From the NCBI RefSeq assembly GCF_946481145.1, contig NZ_CAMLMJ010000003.1:62001-126000 (forward strand): 64,000 bases of DNA, in the 5' to 3' direction. The position numbers and the translations under genes are program-made. The stretch is from an uncultured Sediminibacterium sp. GTDB lineage: Bacteria; Bacteroidota; Bacteroidia; Chitinophagales; Chitinophagaceae. A model generated the notes under the pieces. It searched no databases and was not told the origin of the DNA. It saw nothing but the letters and a program-made list of their open reading frames with translations. Position 1 is the stretch's first letter. Every line of letters starts with the position of its first letter. Shown in pieces: positions 1 through 9,100 of this stretch.

Positions 1-1887
1 GCCCCTGCTGAAAATCAGGGCAGAGGTGGTGGAAACCGTGGCTTTGGTGGGGGTAATGAAGTGATGTCGCCAGATGGTAAAAAGGCAGTATTTATCAAAG
101 ACTGGAATTTATGGATGCGCGATGTGGCTACCAGTAAGCAAACACAGCTAACTACAGATGGCGAAAAAGATTTCGGTTATGCAACTGATAATGCTGGATG
201 GAAGTCGAGTGATAGAGCAATTGTGCGCTGGTCGCCCGATTCAAAGAAGATTGCCACATTTAAACAGGATCAGCGTAATGTGAGTGATATGTATCTGGTA
301 ACTACCAATGTCGGCAAACCAACCTTACGTGCCTGGAAATACCCTTTACCTGGTGATAAAGAAATAGCCATGTTACATCGGGTAATCATTGATATTGATG
401 CTGCTAAAGTAATCAAGCTGCAAGTGGCCCCAGACCCGCACAGGTCATCACTAAGCGATGATATCACCAGCGGAGGATTTTTGGGTGATGTAGATTGGAA
501 CGAAGATGCAAGCCAACTCGCTTTTCTTTCTACCTCACGCGATCATAAACAATCTAAACTTCGTATTGCAGATGCGGCTACAGGTGCTGTTCGTGAAGTA
601 TTTGAAGAAACAGTGGCCACACAATTCGAATCAGGAAGAGGTGCCATCAACTGGCGTTATCTCGCAAAGTCAAATGAAATACTCTGGTATTCTGAGCGCG
701 ACGACTGGGGGCATATGTACCTGTATGATGCTACAACCGGTAAGTTGAAAAACCAGATCACCAAAGGCAATTGGGTAGTAAGCAGATTGATTAAAGTGGA
801 TGAGCAAAACCGTTTATTATATTTTACAGCAACTGGTCACCAGTCTAATCCTTATTTTTCTGAATTATACAAAATCGGATTTGATGGGAAGAATCTAACC
901 CTGCTTACACCTGGAGAAGGTACACACCAGGCAAGTTTTTCTCCATCTGGCAATTATATCATTGATACTTATTCAAAGCCTGATGTACCACCGGTTACAC
1001 AGTTGTGCGACCTGAATGGTAAACTTATCACTACACTGGAAAAAGCTGATGTGTCGAGATTAGTGGCTACAGGCTGGAAACCACCAATACCTTTTACGGT
1101 TAAAGCGCATGATGGTAAAACGGATATTTATGGATTGGCATTTACACCAACCAAAATGGACCCCAATAAAAAATATCCGGTGATTGATTATATCTATCCT
1201 GGTCCGCAGGGTGGTAGTGTTGGTAGTTGGGGCTTTACTGCATCGCGTGGTGATCACCAGGCCCTGGCTGAATTAGGATTTATTGTGGTAATGGTAGAAG
1301 GTACCAGTAACCCTAACCGTTCTAAAAGTTACCATGATATGAATTATGGTAATATGGGTGAGAATACATTACCTGATCAGATCACAACCATCAGACAGTT
1401 GTCGCAGCGATATCCGATAGATACAAATCGTGTAGGCATATGGGGACATTCAGGTGGTGGTTTTGCAACTGCTGCAGCCATGTTCCGTTTCCCTGATTTT
1501 TTCAAAGTAGGTATTTCCGAATCTGGTAACCATGATAACAGGAATTATGAAGATGATTGGGGTGAGCGTTATAATGGTTTGGTAGAAAATTCAAATTATG
1601 AAGCGCAGGCCAACCAGACCATCGCCAAAAACCTGAAAGGAAAATTAATGCTGGCGCATGGTATGATGGATAATAATGTACCTCCGTATAATACCTTACT
1701 GGTGGTAGAAGCATTGCAAAAAGCCAACAAGAGTTTTGACCTAATTTTATTTCCCAACAGTGCCCATGGTTATGGTCAATACGGTCCTTATATGATGCGT
1801 CGCCGCTGGGATTATTTTGTGCGACATCTGTTAGGGGTGGAGCCGCCAATTGATTATCAGTTGAGGCAGCCAACAGCGCCACGTTAA
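1..1887 (+). CDS. DPP4-like S9 family serine peptidase (5' end missing)
   Basis: The open frame runs in from the left edge without a start, so 628 C-terminal residues are visible. The front part has the repeated strand pattern and WSPD-type motifs of a dipeptidyl-peptidase IV beta-propeller. The last 250 or so residues are an alpha/beta hydrolase domain. The nucleophile Ser lies in GIWGHSGGG, the acid Asp in the MMDNNVPP segment and the His in NSAHGYG, so the triad is complete. Family members cleave N-terminal dipeptides after Pro or Ala and are usually secreted or periplasmic in Bacteroidota. The signal peptide would lie outside the window. A strong terminator follows at once, so the gene ends its transcription unit. 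The peptidase call is secure; the exact specificity is not. Confidence 0.93.
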   Translation, partial: APAENQGRGGGNRGFGGGNEVMSPDGKKAVFIKDWNLWMRDVATSKQTQLTTDGEKDFGYATDNAGWKSSDRAIVRWSPDSKKIATFKQDQRNVSDMYLVTTNVGKPTLRAWKYPLPGDKEIAMLHRVIIDIDAAKVIKLQVAPDPHRSSLSDDITSGGFLGDVDWNEDASQLAFLSTSRDHKQSKLRIADAATGAVREVFEETVATQFESGRGAINWRYLAKSNEILWYSERDDWGHMYLYDATTGKLKNQITKGNWVVSRLIKVDEQNRLLYFTATGHQSNPYFSELYKIGFDGKNLTLLTPGEGTHQASFSPSGNYIIDTYSKPDVPPVTQLCDLNGKLITTLEKADVSRLVATGWKPPIPFTVKAHDGKTDIYGLAFTPTKMDPNKKYPVIDYIYPGPQGGSVGSWGFTASRGDHQALAELGFIVVMVEGTSNPNRSKSYHDMNYGNMGENTLPDQITTIRQLSQRYPIDTNRVGIWGHSGGGFATAAAMFRFPDFFKVGISESGNHDNRNYEDDWGERYNGLVENSNYEAQANQTIAKNLKGKLMLAHGMMDNNVPPYNTLLVVEALQKANKSFDLILFPNSAHGYGQYGPYMMRRRWDYFVRHLLGVEPPIDYQLRQPTAPR

Positions 1888-1902
1888 TAAGCTTTGGATG
1901 AT

Positions 1903-1940
1903 AAAAAAGCCAATATTACGAAAGTAGTATTGGCTTTTTT
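1903..1940 (+). terminator. Intrinsic terminator after the S9 peptidase gene
   Basis: An 11-bp stem (1909-1919 with 1924-1934, one G-U pair) closes a GAAA tetraloop and is followed by six T. Preceding A residues let it work in both directions. Confidence 0.9.
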
Positions 1941-1948
1941 GTTCTCTG

Positions 1949-2190
1949 CATCTCCCGCTATTACCGCTGGTAAAAGCACGTGGGCTATGCGGCGGGTCTG
2001 TTCTCCGCAACGTCTCCCTCTATCACCGTAGGTGAAAGAATGGGGACGTTGCGGCCACTCTCGCATGGGTTAGTTATTTAGTAATCATCATTCTCGAATT
2101 TTCTTTAACGAATTGAGTGAACCCAAAGTAAATGCAATCTATCGCCCTTCTCCTTTGGTGAGAGAATGACTACGTTGCGGAGAATTTCAT
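1949..2190. repeat. Hairpin repeat family A, cluster of three degenerate copies
   Basis: The best copy has perfect 10-bp arms, CCGCAACGTC at 2005-2014 and GACGTTGCGG at 2045-2054, around an inner TCACC-gta-GGTGA hairpin (2023-2035). A degenerate copy precedes it (about 1949-1995) and another follows (about 2138-2190). Related copies in the opposite orientation lie at 4700-4752 and 6005-6073. No coding capacity is evident. Confidence 0.75.
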
Positions 2191-2226
2191 AGAATAAGTA
2201 AATCTTCTAAAAAATGGAAGGAAAAA

Positions 2227-2937
2227 TCAATTAAATGTTACCATAACCGGAACATGGTCGCTGTATGGCTTCCAAAAATCATATGCTCCGATTTCGACTG
2301 ATTGAATTTTGTCTATCATATCAGTTGATGCAAAGCAATAGTCAAGGTGATATGACTTTTCTTTATGCTTATATAAATAAAAAGTAGGGTCTTTTTCTTT
2401 GCCTTGTTCTTGTTTGTAGTGGGTGTGATAACAACTATGAATCCCCTTTTTTTCTAACTGCTCTACAACATGTGAATGATTACCAATCCTGAATTTTTTA
2501 TCCCAAATGGTGTTGCTGTTAAAGTCTCCCATAAGAATAGTTTGTGTGGCTTTTAGTTGCCGTTTATAATGCGCAAGGGCTTTCCATATCTGTTCAACAT
2601 ATTGTCCATCAGGATCAGTAGGGTTATTAGCCCAGATAGCGAATAAGGTGAACTGTACATCATTTCCAGTTACAGTGATCGGAATAATTGTTTTTAGTTT
2701 CGGGTTGTGATTGCGAAGAAGTTTGAATGTAAAGTGTGAATAGGAGAATATACCAAGGCCTTTGTTTTTATTATCACCCAGCCAAAGCCAGTTTGTAGGT
2801 AGAGGAGTATTTTCGGTGAATGTTAACTTATCGGGATGTTCGCATTCGGGTATAATTAGTATATCGGGATTATGGGCTAAAACGTATGCTGCTTTCTTGC
2901 GAAAGGCCATATTACAGTTCCATGTGATGATTTTCAT
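2227..2937 (-). CDS. Endonuclease/exonuclease/phosphatase (EEP) family protein
   Basis: This 236-residue protein carries the EEP-fold signature in order: WNCN near the N-terminus, a metal-binding Glu in IIPECEHPD, GDFN in the middle, LDY followed by FAS, and the terminal SDHVPV with the catalytic His. These residues bind a divalent metal and hydrolyse phosphodiesters or phosphomonoesters in nucleic acids, lipids or nucleotides; the substrate here cannot be told. There is no signal peptide, so it should be cytoplasmic. The start begins directly with the first strand of the fold (MKIITWNCN), as usual. The gene opens the minus-strand accessory island and has no close operon partner. A role in DNA damage or defence is possible but only inferred from the neighbourhood. 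Confidence 0.85.
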   Translation of the reverse strand: MKIITWNCNMAFRKKAAYVLAHNPDILIIPECEHPDKLTFTENTPLPTNWLWLGDNKNKGLGIFSYSHFTFKLLRNHNPKLKTIIPITVTGNDVQFTLFAIWANNPTDPDGQYVEQIWKALAHYKRQLKATQTILMGDFNSNTIWDKKFRIGNHSHVVEQLEKKGIHSCYHTHYKQEQGKEKDPTFYLYKHKEKSYHLDYCFASTDMIDKIQSVEIGAYDFWKPYSDHVPVMVTFN

Positions 2938-3227
2938 TGTTGTGATTACATTTGGGGAGCGTAATAATGTTCAGGTATATGAGCAGGTAATGAATCAGGA
3001 ATTACCCATTCTGTGCAAATACATATGTGTTAAGTGTGTTAATGAAGTTAAGCTTTTAAGCTCGATATTTTGTTCTCTTTGCTAATGGATGTAAAATTAT
3101 CAATAAAGCTATATTCATTCTCCGCTGTAACTCTTGGCGACATTTTCAAACCTCGGGGATAATACAAGGAACTTGAAAGAAAGCAAGACTTTGGAGGGAA
3201 TAAATTTCCTTTTATACCCCCAACTTT

Positions 3228-3941
3228 CTATTGATACATATTCATGCGTTCTGCCCAGTTAAGTTCCATTGGCAACTCTTGGTTAGAAAACTCAATATGG
3301 ATCACTCGTCTTTGTTTATCATTTGTTGTCCTGCCTGAACTATGTAATAATAAGGGTTTCATTAGCATAATTCCACCCTTAGAAACGCTGCAAATGACTT
3401 CTTTTTCAACCGTCCAATCGATTGTTTCGGGCCTATAAATTCCTTTTAAGTGAGATTTAGGAACAATTTTTAATGCTCCATTATTTTCGTTTGTTTCATC
3501 AAGATGAATACGAACTGTTACTATTTTTTGCAAAACACCAAGAGGAGGTTGAACAGAAAAATTATTTTGCTTTGTCGTCCAAAAATCAAAACCATTTAAT
3601 GTAAATTTTTTATCAACTGAAATTGTTAAGTCTTGATGATATGAAACATACCAGTTTGAAGTTTGCGGTTTGTCAAAGTAAATACTTTTGACAACAAAAT
3701 ATTTTTCACCCAAAAGCTGCGTCAGAACTGATTTTAAATTGTCATTAAATATTGTGTCAATCGTTTCTGGAACTTCTATTAAAAATTCTCTGATTGCAAA
3801 AAGTTCTGTCGACTTTCTAAAATTTAGTTTAGTAGAATTAGTCTGGCTTATTAGCTCCAAAATTAGTTCAACTTCCTTTGGCGTATAAATATTATCAACT
3901 GTTGCAAAACCATTTGCTAAAAAGTCATCTATTTGTATCAT
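3228..3941 (-). CDS. Phytanoyl-CoA dioxygenase (PhyH)-like Fe(II)/2-oxoglutarate oxygenase
   Basis: The 237-residue product has the features of the PhyH family: an HxD metal-binding motif in SYHQDLTI, a VRIHLDETNENNGAL segment typical of the double-stranded beta-helix core, the stretch IVPKSHLKG, the distal metal His in LLLHSSG, and the 2-oxoglutarate-binding Arg in QRRVIHIEF. Such enzymes hydroxylate small molecules, lipids or natural products using Fe(II), O2 and 2-oxoglutarate. Substrate cannot be inferred, and no biosynthetic genes lie beside it. It is a single gene between the EEP gene and the parDE remnant. Family assignment is firm from the metal triad; function stays open. Confidence 0.85.
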   Translation of the reverse strand: MIQIDDFLANGFATVDNIYTPKEVELILELISQTNSTKLNFRKSTELFAIREFLIEVPETIDTIFNDNLKSVLTQLLGEKYFVVKSIYFDKPQTSNWYVSYHQDLTISVDKKFTLNGFDFWTTKQNNFSVQPPLGVLQKIVTVRIHLDETNENNGALKIVPKSHLKGIYRPETIDWTVEKEVICSVSKGGIMLMKPLLLHSSGRTTNDKQRRVIHIEFSNQELPMELNWAERMNMYQ

Positions 3942-4044
3942 ATAAAATGTTTTTACAAATCTATAAACCTCGTGGCTTGGAGTCAGCGGAGTAGATGTTA
4001 AAAGCAGACCATAAGGAGAATGAACTGCCGTTTGTTATCAGCAG

Positions 4045-4343
4045 TTATTCTAGTATTCTATTCTTTAGATCCATACTGCTATGCAATATTCTTACAATCT
4101 CTATCTTTCCTTTTATTAAGGGTAGGTAGAAAATAATATGTTGTCCAATTCTATAACCTAATATTTCTTCGTCAACATCTGGTAAAGTTTACCAATGGCT
4201 TTTGCGGTTGCTAAATCCTGGAAAGTTTCAACTAACACAGTTTAATATTTGTCGGCTTGTTTTTCCGACCAGGTATCAAAAGTATAATTCCAATTATTGG
4301 AAAGATCTTCAATCGCTTTATTTGAAAAAATATAATTAGCCAT
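4045..4343 (-). pseudogene. parE: Decayed ParE toxin (RelE/ParE superfamily)
   Basis: Reading the minus strand from ATG at 4343 gives MANYIFSNKAIEDLS and a DTWSEKQADKY segment typical of ParE, then an in-frame TAA at codon 34 (4242-4244). The same frame continues with TVLVETFQDLA. Near 4182 the reading must shift by one base to continue as PDVDEEILGYRIGQHIIFY and end in RILHSSMDLKNRILE at 4045. With the missing base restored the gene would be about 99 residues, the normal ParE length. It overlaps the end of parD by 8 bp, the usual antitoxin-toxin arrangement. Two independent lesions mean that no full-length toxin is made. Confidence 0.88.
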
Positions 4344-4587
4344 TTTTCCTTTTGGCTGATTTTAATTTTGTAAGATGTTTTTTAGGATCAAAGTTCTTAA
4401 CTGTTCCGCTATTCATCCCTTCTTGTATTGCATTTTTCAGGGCAACAATTTTGCTTTCTTCCTCTTCAAGCAACCTTAAGCCAGCACGTATAACCTCACT
4501 TGCATTTTTAAAACGACCTGAAGCGACTTTGCTGTCGACAAAGTCTTCAAAATAATCTCCTAAGGATACAGATGTATTACGTCCCAT
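4336..4587 (-). CDS. parD: ParD-like type II antitoxin (ribbon-helix-helix)
   Basis: The 83-residue product begins with MGRNTSVSLGDYFEDFV and has SGRFKNASEVIRAGLRLLE, the classic ParD/CopG ribbon-helix-helix followed by a helix. The charged tail would wrap the toxin. ParD binds its own promoter as a dimer and neutralises ParE. Here the reading frame is complete, but the downstream toxin is broken, so the antitoxin is orphaned. It may persist as neutral debris, or could act as an anti-addiction factor against a related ParE elsewhere in the genome; the latter is speculation. The start at 4587 gives the expected family length. Confidence 0.92.
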   Translation of the reverse strand: MGRNTSVSLGDYFEDFVDSKVASGRFKNASEVIRAGLRLLEEEESKIVALKNAIQEGMNSGTVKNFDPKKHLTKLKSAKRKNG

Positions 4588-4699
4588 ACCATTTACTTTT
4601 TAGTAAGGTTACCAAAAATTGGTAATAATTAATAGATTTCCCATAAGGAGAGAAGGTGTTGAAAAATTTGGTTTTTAAGATAAAATGTGGAAAATGAAT

Positions 4700-4752
4700 C
4701 TTTCACCTGCGGTGATAGAGGGAGACGTCGCGGGGAACACCCTGTGGAGAAT
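4700..4752. repeat. Hairpin repeat family A, copy 2
   Basis: It matches the reverse complement of the 2001-2040 copy closely, sharing CTTTCACCTGCGGTGATAG and GAGGGAGACG. It lies between the antitoxin gene and the end of the two-TM gene. Confidence 0.8.
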
Positions 4753-4757
4753 TAAAA

Positions 4758-4777
4758 AAGACTACCGAAGTAGTCTT
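4758..4777 (-). terminator. Terminator hairpin below the two-TM protein gene
   Basis: A perfect 8-bp stem (4758-4765 with 4770-4777) closes a CGAA loop. Read on the minus strand it is followed by six T, and on the plus strand a T-run lies 7 bases further on, so it may be bidirectional. It would end the NTPase/two-TM transcript. Confidence 0.65.
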
Positions 4778-4941
4778 AAAGTAGTTTTTTTAAACCCAAT
4801 TGTCATCTAATAATGACAATTGTGAATAAACTGTGAAACTTTTCATCTAATCTGAATTTTAATAAGTTTTAGACCAAGGTTTTTAAATGTTATGTAACGG
4901 TATGCCAGTTTGTTGTCTATACAAATATGCAAATTTATTTG

Positions 4942-5907
4942 TTATTTGAAAATTAAAATATAGCCCTGATGAGGTAAAATAACCCCTTTATATGACCAAC
5001 TCATGACTTTAATAGGTCCATTTATCTGATTTTGCTCTTCCTTGAACTCTTTAACAGTACCCATTTTGTGAAAGGAGATATTCATATTGGCTGGACAAAT
5101 GACAGTTACTTTACATCCATGAATTATTCGCTGAGCAAATATTTTTTTATCAGGATTAGTCTTTTTGCACACAATTTTCTCTCTGTTAACAGTTATATTA
5201 TACTCATCCTTACCCTCAAGCGATAAAGTAAACTCATTTTTAAGGTAATTGTCCTCCCTTTTTTCCTTAATAAGATTTTTTATGTCAATCTCAGTCCCAT
5301 TAACTTGAACCGAAGTAACTCTATATTCTGTTTTGTCTTCAACACTAGGAGAATCGGGAAGATCAATTGTACTACGTACCGTATACTCCATTTGTAAATT
5401 ATTAAATGGTTTAATAGTTGCCTGTACTACTTCAGATTGTTTCCAGAAGAAATCATTGTGGTCTGATAAATTAATAAGTAGTGATGAGTTCTCTATATAC
5501 GAAGTGTGAGAAGTTGGAAAATATTCTGAAGTAATGATTTCCTCTAATTCGTCACTAATTTGAGGAAATTTTTCATTGTAAATCATTTTGGAAAGCATAC
5601 TCCAAATACCCTTTTTATCAGATCTGCTAGCAAGGAATTTCTTCGACCAGAGAAGATCACCAATTACCTTTGAAAAAATATCCATGTATGCTTTAGACTT
5701 AATAATTGCTGTAAAAACACCACTGCCTAAAAGTGTGGCGCCAATTGATTTCACTACCGGATTAAATGTAGAGTTTTCGTGGAAAACAATGGGTATTAAT
5801 TGATGCATATAATCAGTTTGTCCAACTAGAATTAAACCAATGCCTAACACACTCAGCCATGTTACTGAGCTCGTAAAGAACTTTTTCATATTATTTAATA
5901 GTTTCAT
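4942..5907 (-). CDS. Two-TM protein with beta-rich soluble domain, partner of the NTPase
   Basis: No family is recognised with certainty. The 321-residue product has two N-terminal hydrophobic segments, about residues 12-28 (VTWLSVLGIGLILVG) and 50-69 (VVKSIGATLLGSGVFTAII), then a helical linker and, from about residue 150, many short alternating beta-type segments, ending in SYKGVILPHQGYILIFK. A short N-terminal TM hairpin before a beta-rich domain recalls the S-2TM-beta (Cap15-like) effectors of CBASS systems, but no cyclase gene is present. It lies 213 bp downstream of the YobI-type NTPase on the same strand, with a family A hairpin in the gap. I infer that the two act together at the membrane. 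The effector role is a hypothesis. Confidence 0.7.
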   Translation of the reverse strand: MKLLNNMKKFFTSSVTWLSVLGIGLILVGQTDYMHQLIPIVFHENSTFNPVVKSIGATLLGSGVFTAIIKSKAYMDIFSKVIGDLLWSKKFLASRSDKKGIWSMLSKMIYNEKFPQISDELEEIITSEYFPTSHTSYIENSSLLINLSDHNDFFWKQSEVVQATIKPFNNLQMEYTVRSTIDLPDSPSVEDKTEYRVTSVQVNGTEIDIKNLIKEKREDNYLKNEFTLSLEGKDEYNITVNREKIVCKKTNPDKKIFAQRIIHGCKVTVICPANMNISFHKMGTVKEFKEEQNQINGPIKVMSWSYKGVILPHQGYILIFK

Positions 5908-6004
5908 GGTTTTAGCTTTCTTGAAATTAATTATTTTTCTAATAAAAAAGCTCAGATAAGACTACCGAGGCTAAAAATGGTAGGCCCCGACTGTGTAACC
6001 TCCG

Positions 6005-6073
6005 CCGCAACGTCCCAAATCTTTCACCTGCAGTGATAGAGGGAGACGCCGCGGGGAAGACCCTGAGGAGAAT
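6005..6073. repeat. Hairpin repeat family A, copy 3, inside the NTPase/two-TM gap
   Basis: Arms CCGCAACGTC (6005-6014) and GACGCCGCGG (6045-6054) pair with mismatches around an inner TCACC/AGTGA hairpin. The tail GAAGACCCTGAGGAGAAT matches copy 2. Its place between two genes of the presumed operon could cause transcript attenuation or processing. Confidence 0.78.
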
Positions 6074-6120
6074 GAAATCACAGAATCTGCCGAGAATGAA
6101 ACCATATGGATTTATGAGGA

Positions 6121-9100
6121 TTATTTTTGTCTTCTTTTCCAAATAGTAATCTTATCGTCTTCGAATGAGATGGATGAAATCATGCCAGCCCTTTTTAAGG
6201 TATCAACCAATGCAGCATACGCTTGTTTATTCGGAAGGTTGATTTTATTCTTGATTCCATTTAACTCACTCAATACTGGGTGGGTATCAAAAATGCTCCT
6301 CAAATCTATAAAAGGATGATAATAGTGTATTTGTCTAGACAGAAGTGCTACTGCCATTTCATCCGATTCCCCAGACCATGGGAGTATGATTTTGCTCAAG
6401 AATGAAACTGGAATATTGATCTCTTTACCCTCAAGACACATTTTAAGGGTGATAAGTCGAAGATGCTGTGATAATGCAATAGTTTTTTCTTTAAATAAAT
6501 CAATGACTTTTATCTTTTCTTCTTTCGTAAGATCTTTTTCTAGCATCAGTATAATATCATCCTCTTGTAATGGTATTGAGTCAAATTCTTGGAACAATGT
6601 TTCTTTATCCTGTAATAAATATTGAATTCGATACTTCGGTTTATCAATTTTGAACAATGCAAACATCTCGGCAGAAACTGGCCAATTTTTACGGCCTAGT
6701 AAAAATTCGATTTTAGGATCAGATAAATATTCAAGATCCAATCGTTGAAATTTCAAATTAGGAGAGTGCAGCAAGGCGGTATAAACACTATCTTCTAACT
6801 TATAACACTTTGCAATTGCTTCTTGAATTTCATTAGATAATGATAAGCCTGATTTAAATAAATTTCCCCATTTATGAGGGATTTTGAAAATAGCATTGAG
6901 GCATTCAATCAAAGAATCATCTATGCCATATTCAATGAAATAAGCCTCCAGATTTGCTAGACTTAGTTCAATGCGAAATTTCGAAAAGAGCATAGGCCAT
7001 AATTCAATTGATTCTATTCTAGTTATTTCCCTAATGGTTGAATCTACTTGATTGATTAGCCTTTCTTTATTTGTGTTACTAATATCAACATGATTGAGTA
7101 AATAAAGATAGGTCTCTTCTGGCTCCATACTTTCTGCGTCATTTGAAAGAAGGATGGAGGAGACATATTCATCTATGGACTCTTCTATTATCTCTTTTAA
7201 CCTAGGTAGATCCAAGGATTGTATATAGGAATAATTGATATATTTAAAGCTGTTTAATTCAAAGTTGGATGTTAATTCTGCACTTACAATATGTTCTAGG
7301 TTACCCATAGTCATTTCGAATGAACAGGACTTATAGACAAAGAATAACCAACTATCATTGATAAATATTGTAATGTCAACGAAATGAACCTGGATTTCGG
7401 GGAATAGTTTTTCAATCGTCGTTGTTGGCGTTGAAAAATTATTCATTATAAAGAAAATGTCTTTTTCGATGGATGATTTTAATATTCCATCAATATTTAA
7501 ACGTTTGATGGAATCAACTGTGCAATTTTTCAATATAAATACGAGTGTATTCGATCTGGCTATATCTAACACATTGGAATCTGCTTCCAGTAACTTTAAC
7601 AATAGCGGCATTTGATCAACTACTTCTCTAATAAATAAAGATCCGAATTTTCCTGCACTCAAGTATTGGATGACGAATTCAACTCGCTTTGGATGATTGT
7701 CGTTAAACCCATTAAGGTAAGCTGCTAATTCAGTTGATTTAGTTTTTTTGTGTTGAAATAAATGGTCTGTTAGGGAGACATTCATTAATATCGGCTTGCC
7801 CAGTTCCTTCTGATTAAATCTTTTCAGTACGCCATCTATTTTCTCAAGCTTGTAGTCAAAAGGTAGTTCTTCTTCATCTTTCATTTTCCTAATGAAACTA
7901 AAATCAGTTCGTTTCATTTCCCCTTCATAGAAATAACTAATCAAAGTTGGATACATTTCATCGATATATCCTCTGCGAAGCAAATAGCGGAGAGAATCCC
8001 GATTCTTGAAATCCTCTTCATAAAAATGGTTGGCAGAAGGATATTGTTCCAAAATTTGTTGTAAGGGCATGTCGTTTAATTCCGCCATAAATGATTGTAT
8101 CGACATCTGTTCTGTCTCTAATTTACCTCTTTCGATATCATAGCTGCCTAAAACCTGTTGTTTTCTGCTTTCATAATTCACTTGAGGGTTAGTTTCTTTT
8201 TCTAATTCTTTAAAATTAAATGTTACATTTCTATGTTGTTCCTGGCTACTATACCTAGAGTCTAGATAATAATAAGTAATACTCTCTTGTGTTATTAATT
8301 GATTAAAATAATTTTCTTCAGACAATCTTTCCAAACTTATTTTAGCTCCGTTTATCTCAATAGCAGTGATCCCTTTAAGTTTTGTGAACAGCATGAATAA
8401 ATACAAACGGTTTAGGGATATTACTGATTGTATATGCTCTTTCTTTGCTGCTTCTAATGATTTTTGAATTTCGTCAATTCGTTTTTTTTGCACACTAGCA
8501 AGCTCTTGTTTTAGCTTTGGTAGTCTTTGAAAAATGCTAAAAAGTACACCTTCCTTATTCTCTAGTTTTGCAAAATCTCTTGGGTAGACGTTTTTATATA
8601 TTATCATAGAGAAAAGCTGATTCGGCTTTAATTCTATATCAGCTAAGTTTTTTGTGTAAAGAATATATTCGTTGACAATATTCTTTAAAATACGCATGTC
8701 GTCGATGTATAAGGTGATATCTGCTAATAAGTCATCTCCAATGCCAGCTGAAAGTCCGGTATTTTCGAGCATTCCCCTTAGTATGCCTAGAGAGTTCGTA
8801 GAATTGAGTATGGGAATAATTGGGATGATCAGGTCGAAAAATTTAGTCCTTGTTTTATCTAAAAAGATATCGTCCTTGATGGCATAAATAAAAACGATTT
8901 TTCTGCCTACTTGTTCTGCATTGTTTAAAAGGATATTTAACTCTCTTAATTTGGTAAATATTTCAGGGTGCTCAAAACGATCCAAGTCTTCAAAGATTAC
9001 TACATTAAAGGAAGTGGCTTCAAAATAATAGAGAATTTCCTCTAGGTAATTATTTAGGATAGAAAAGTCTGTTTGTCTTTCAATCTCCAATTCTCCTTGG

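Noticed and set aside
4045..4343. Programmed frameshift as an explanation of the parE frame
   Set aside because: There is also an in-frame stop codon 20 codons earlier, and no slippery heptamer is seen at the shift point.
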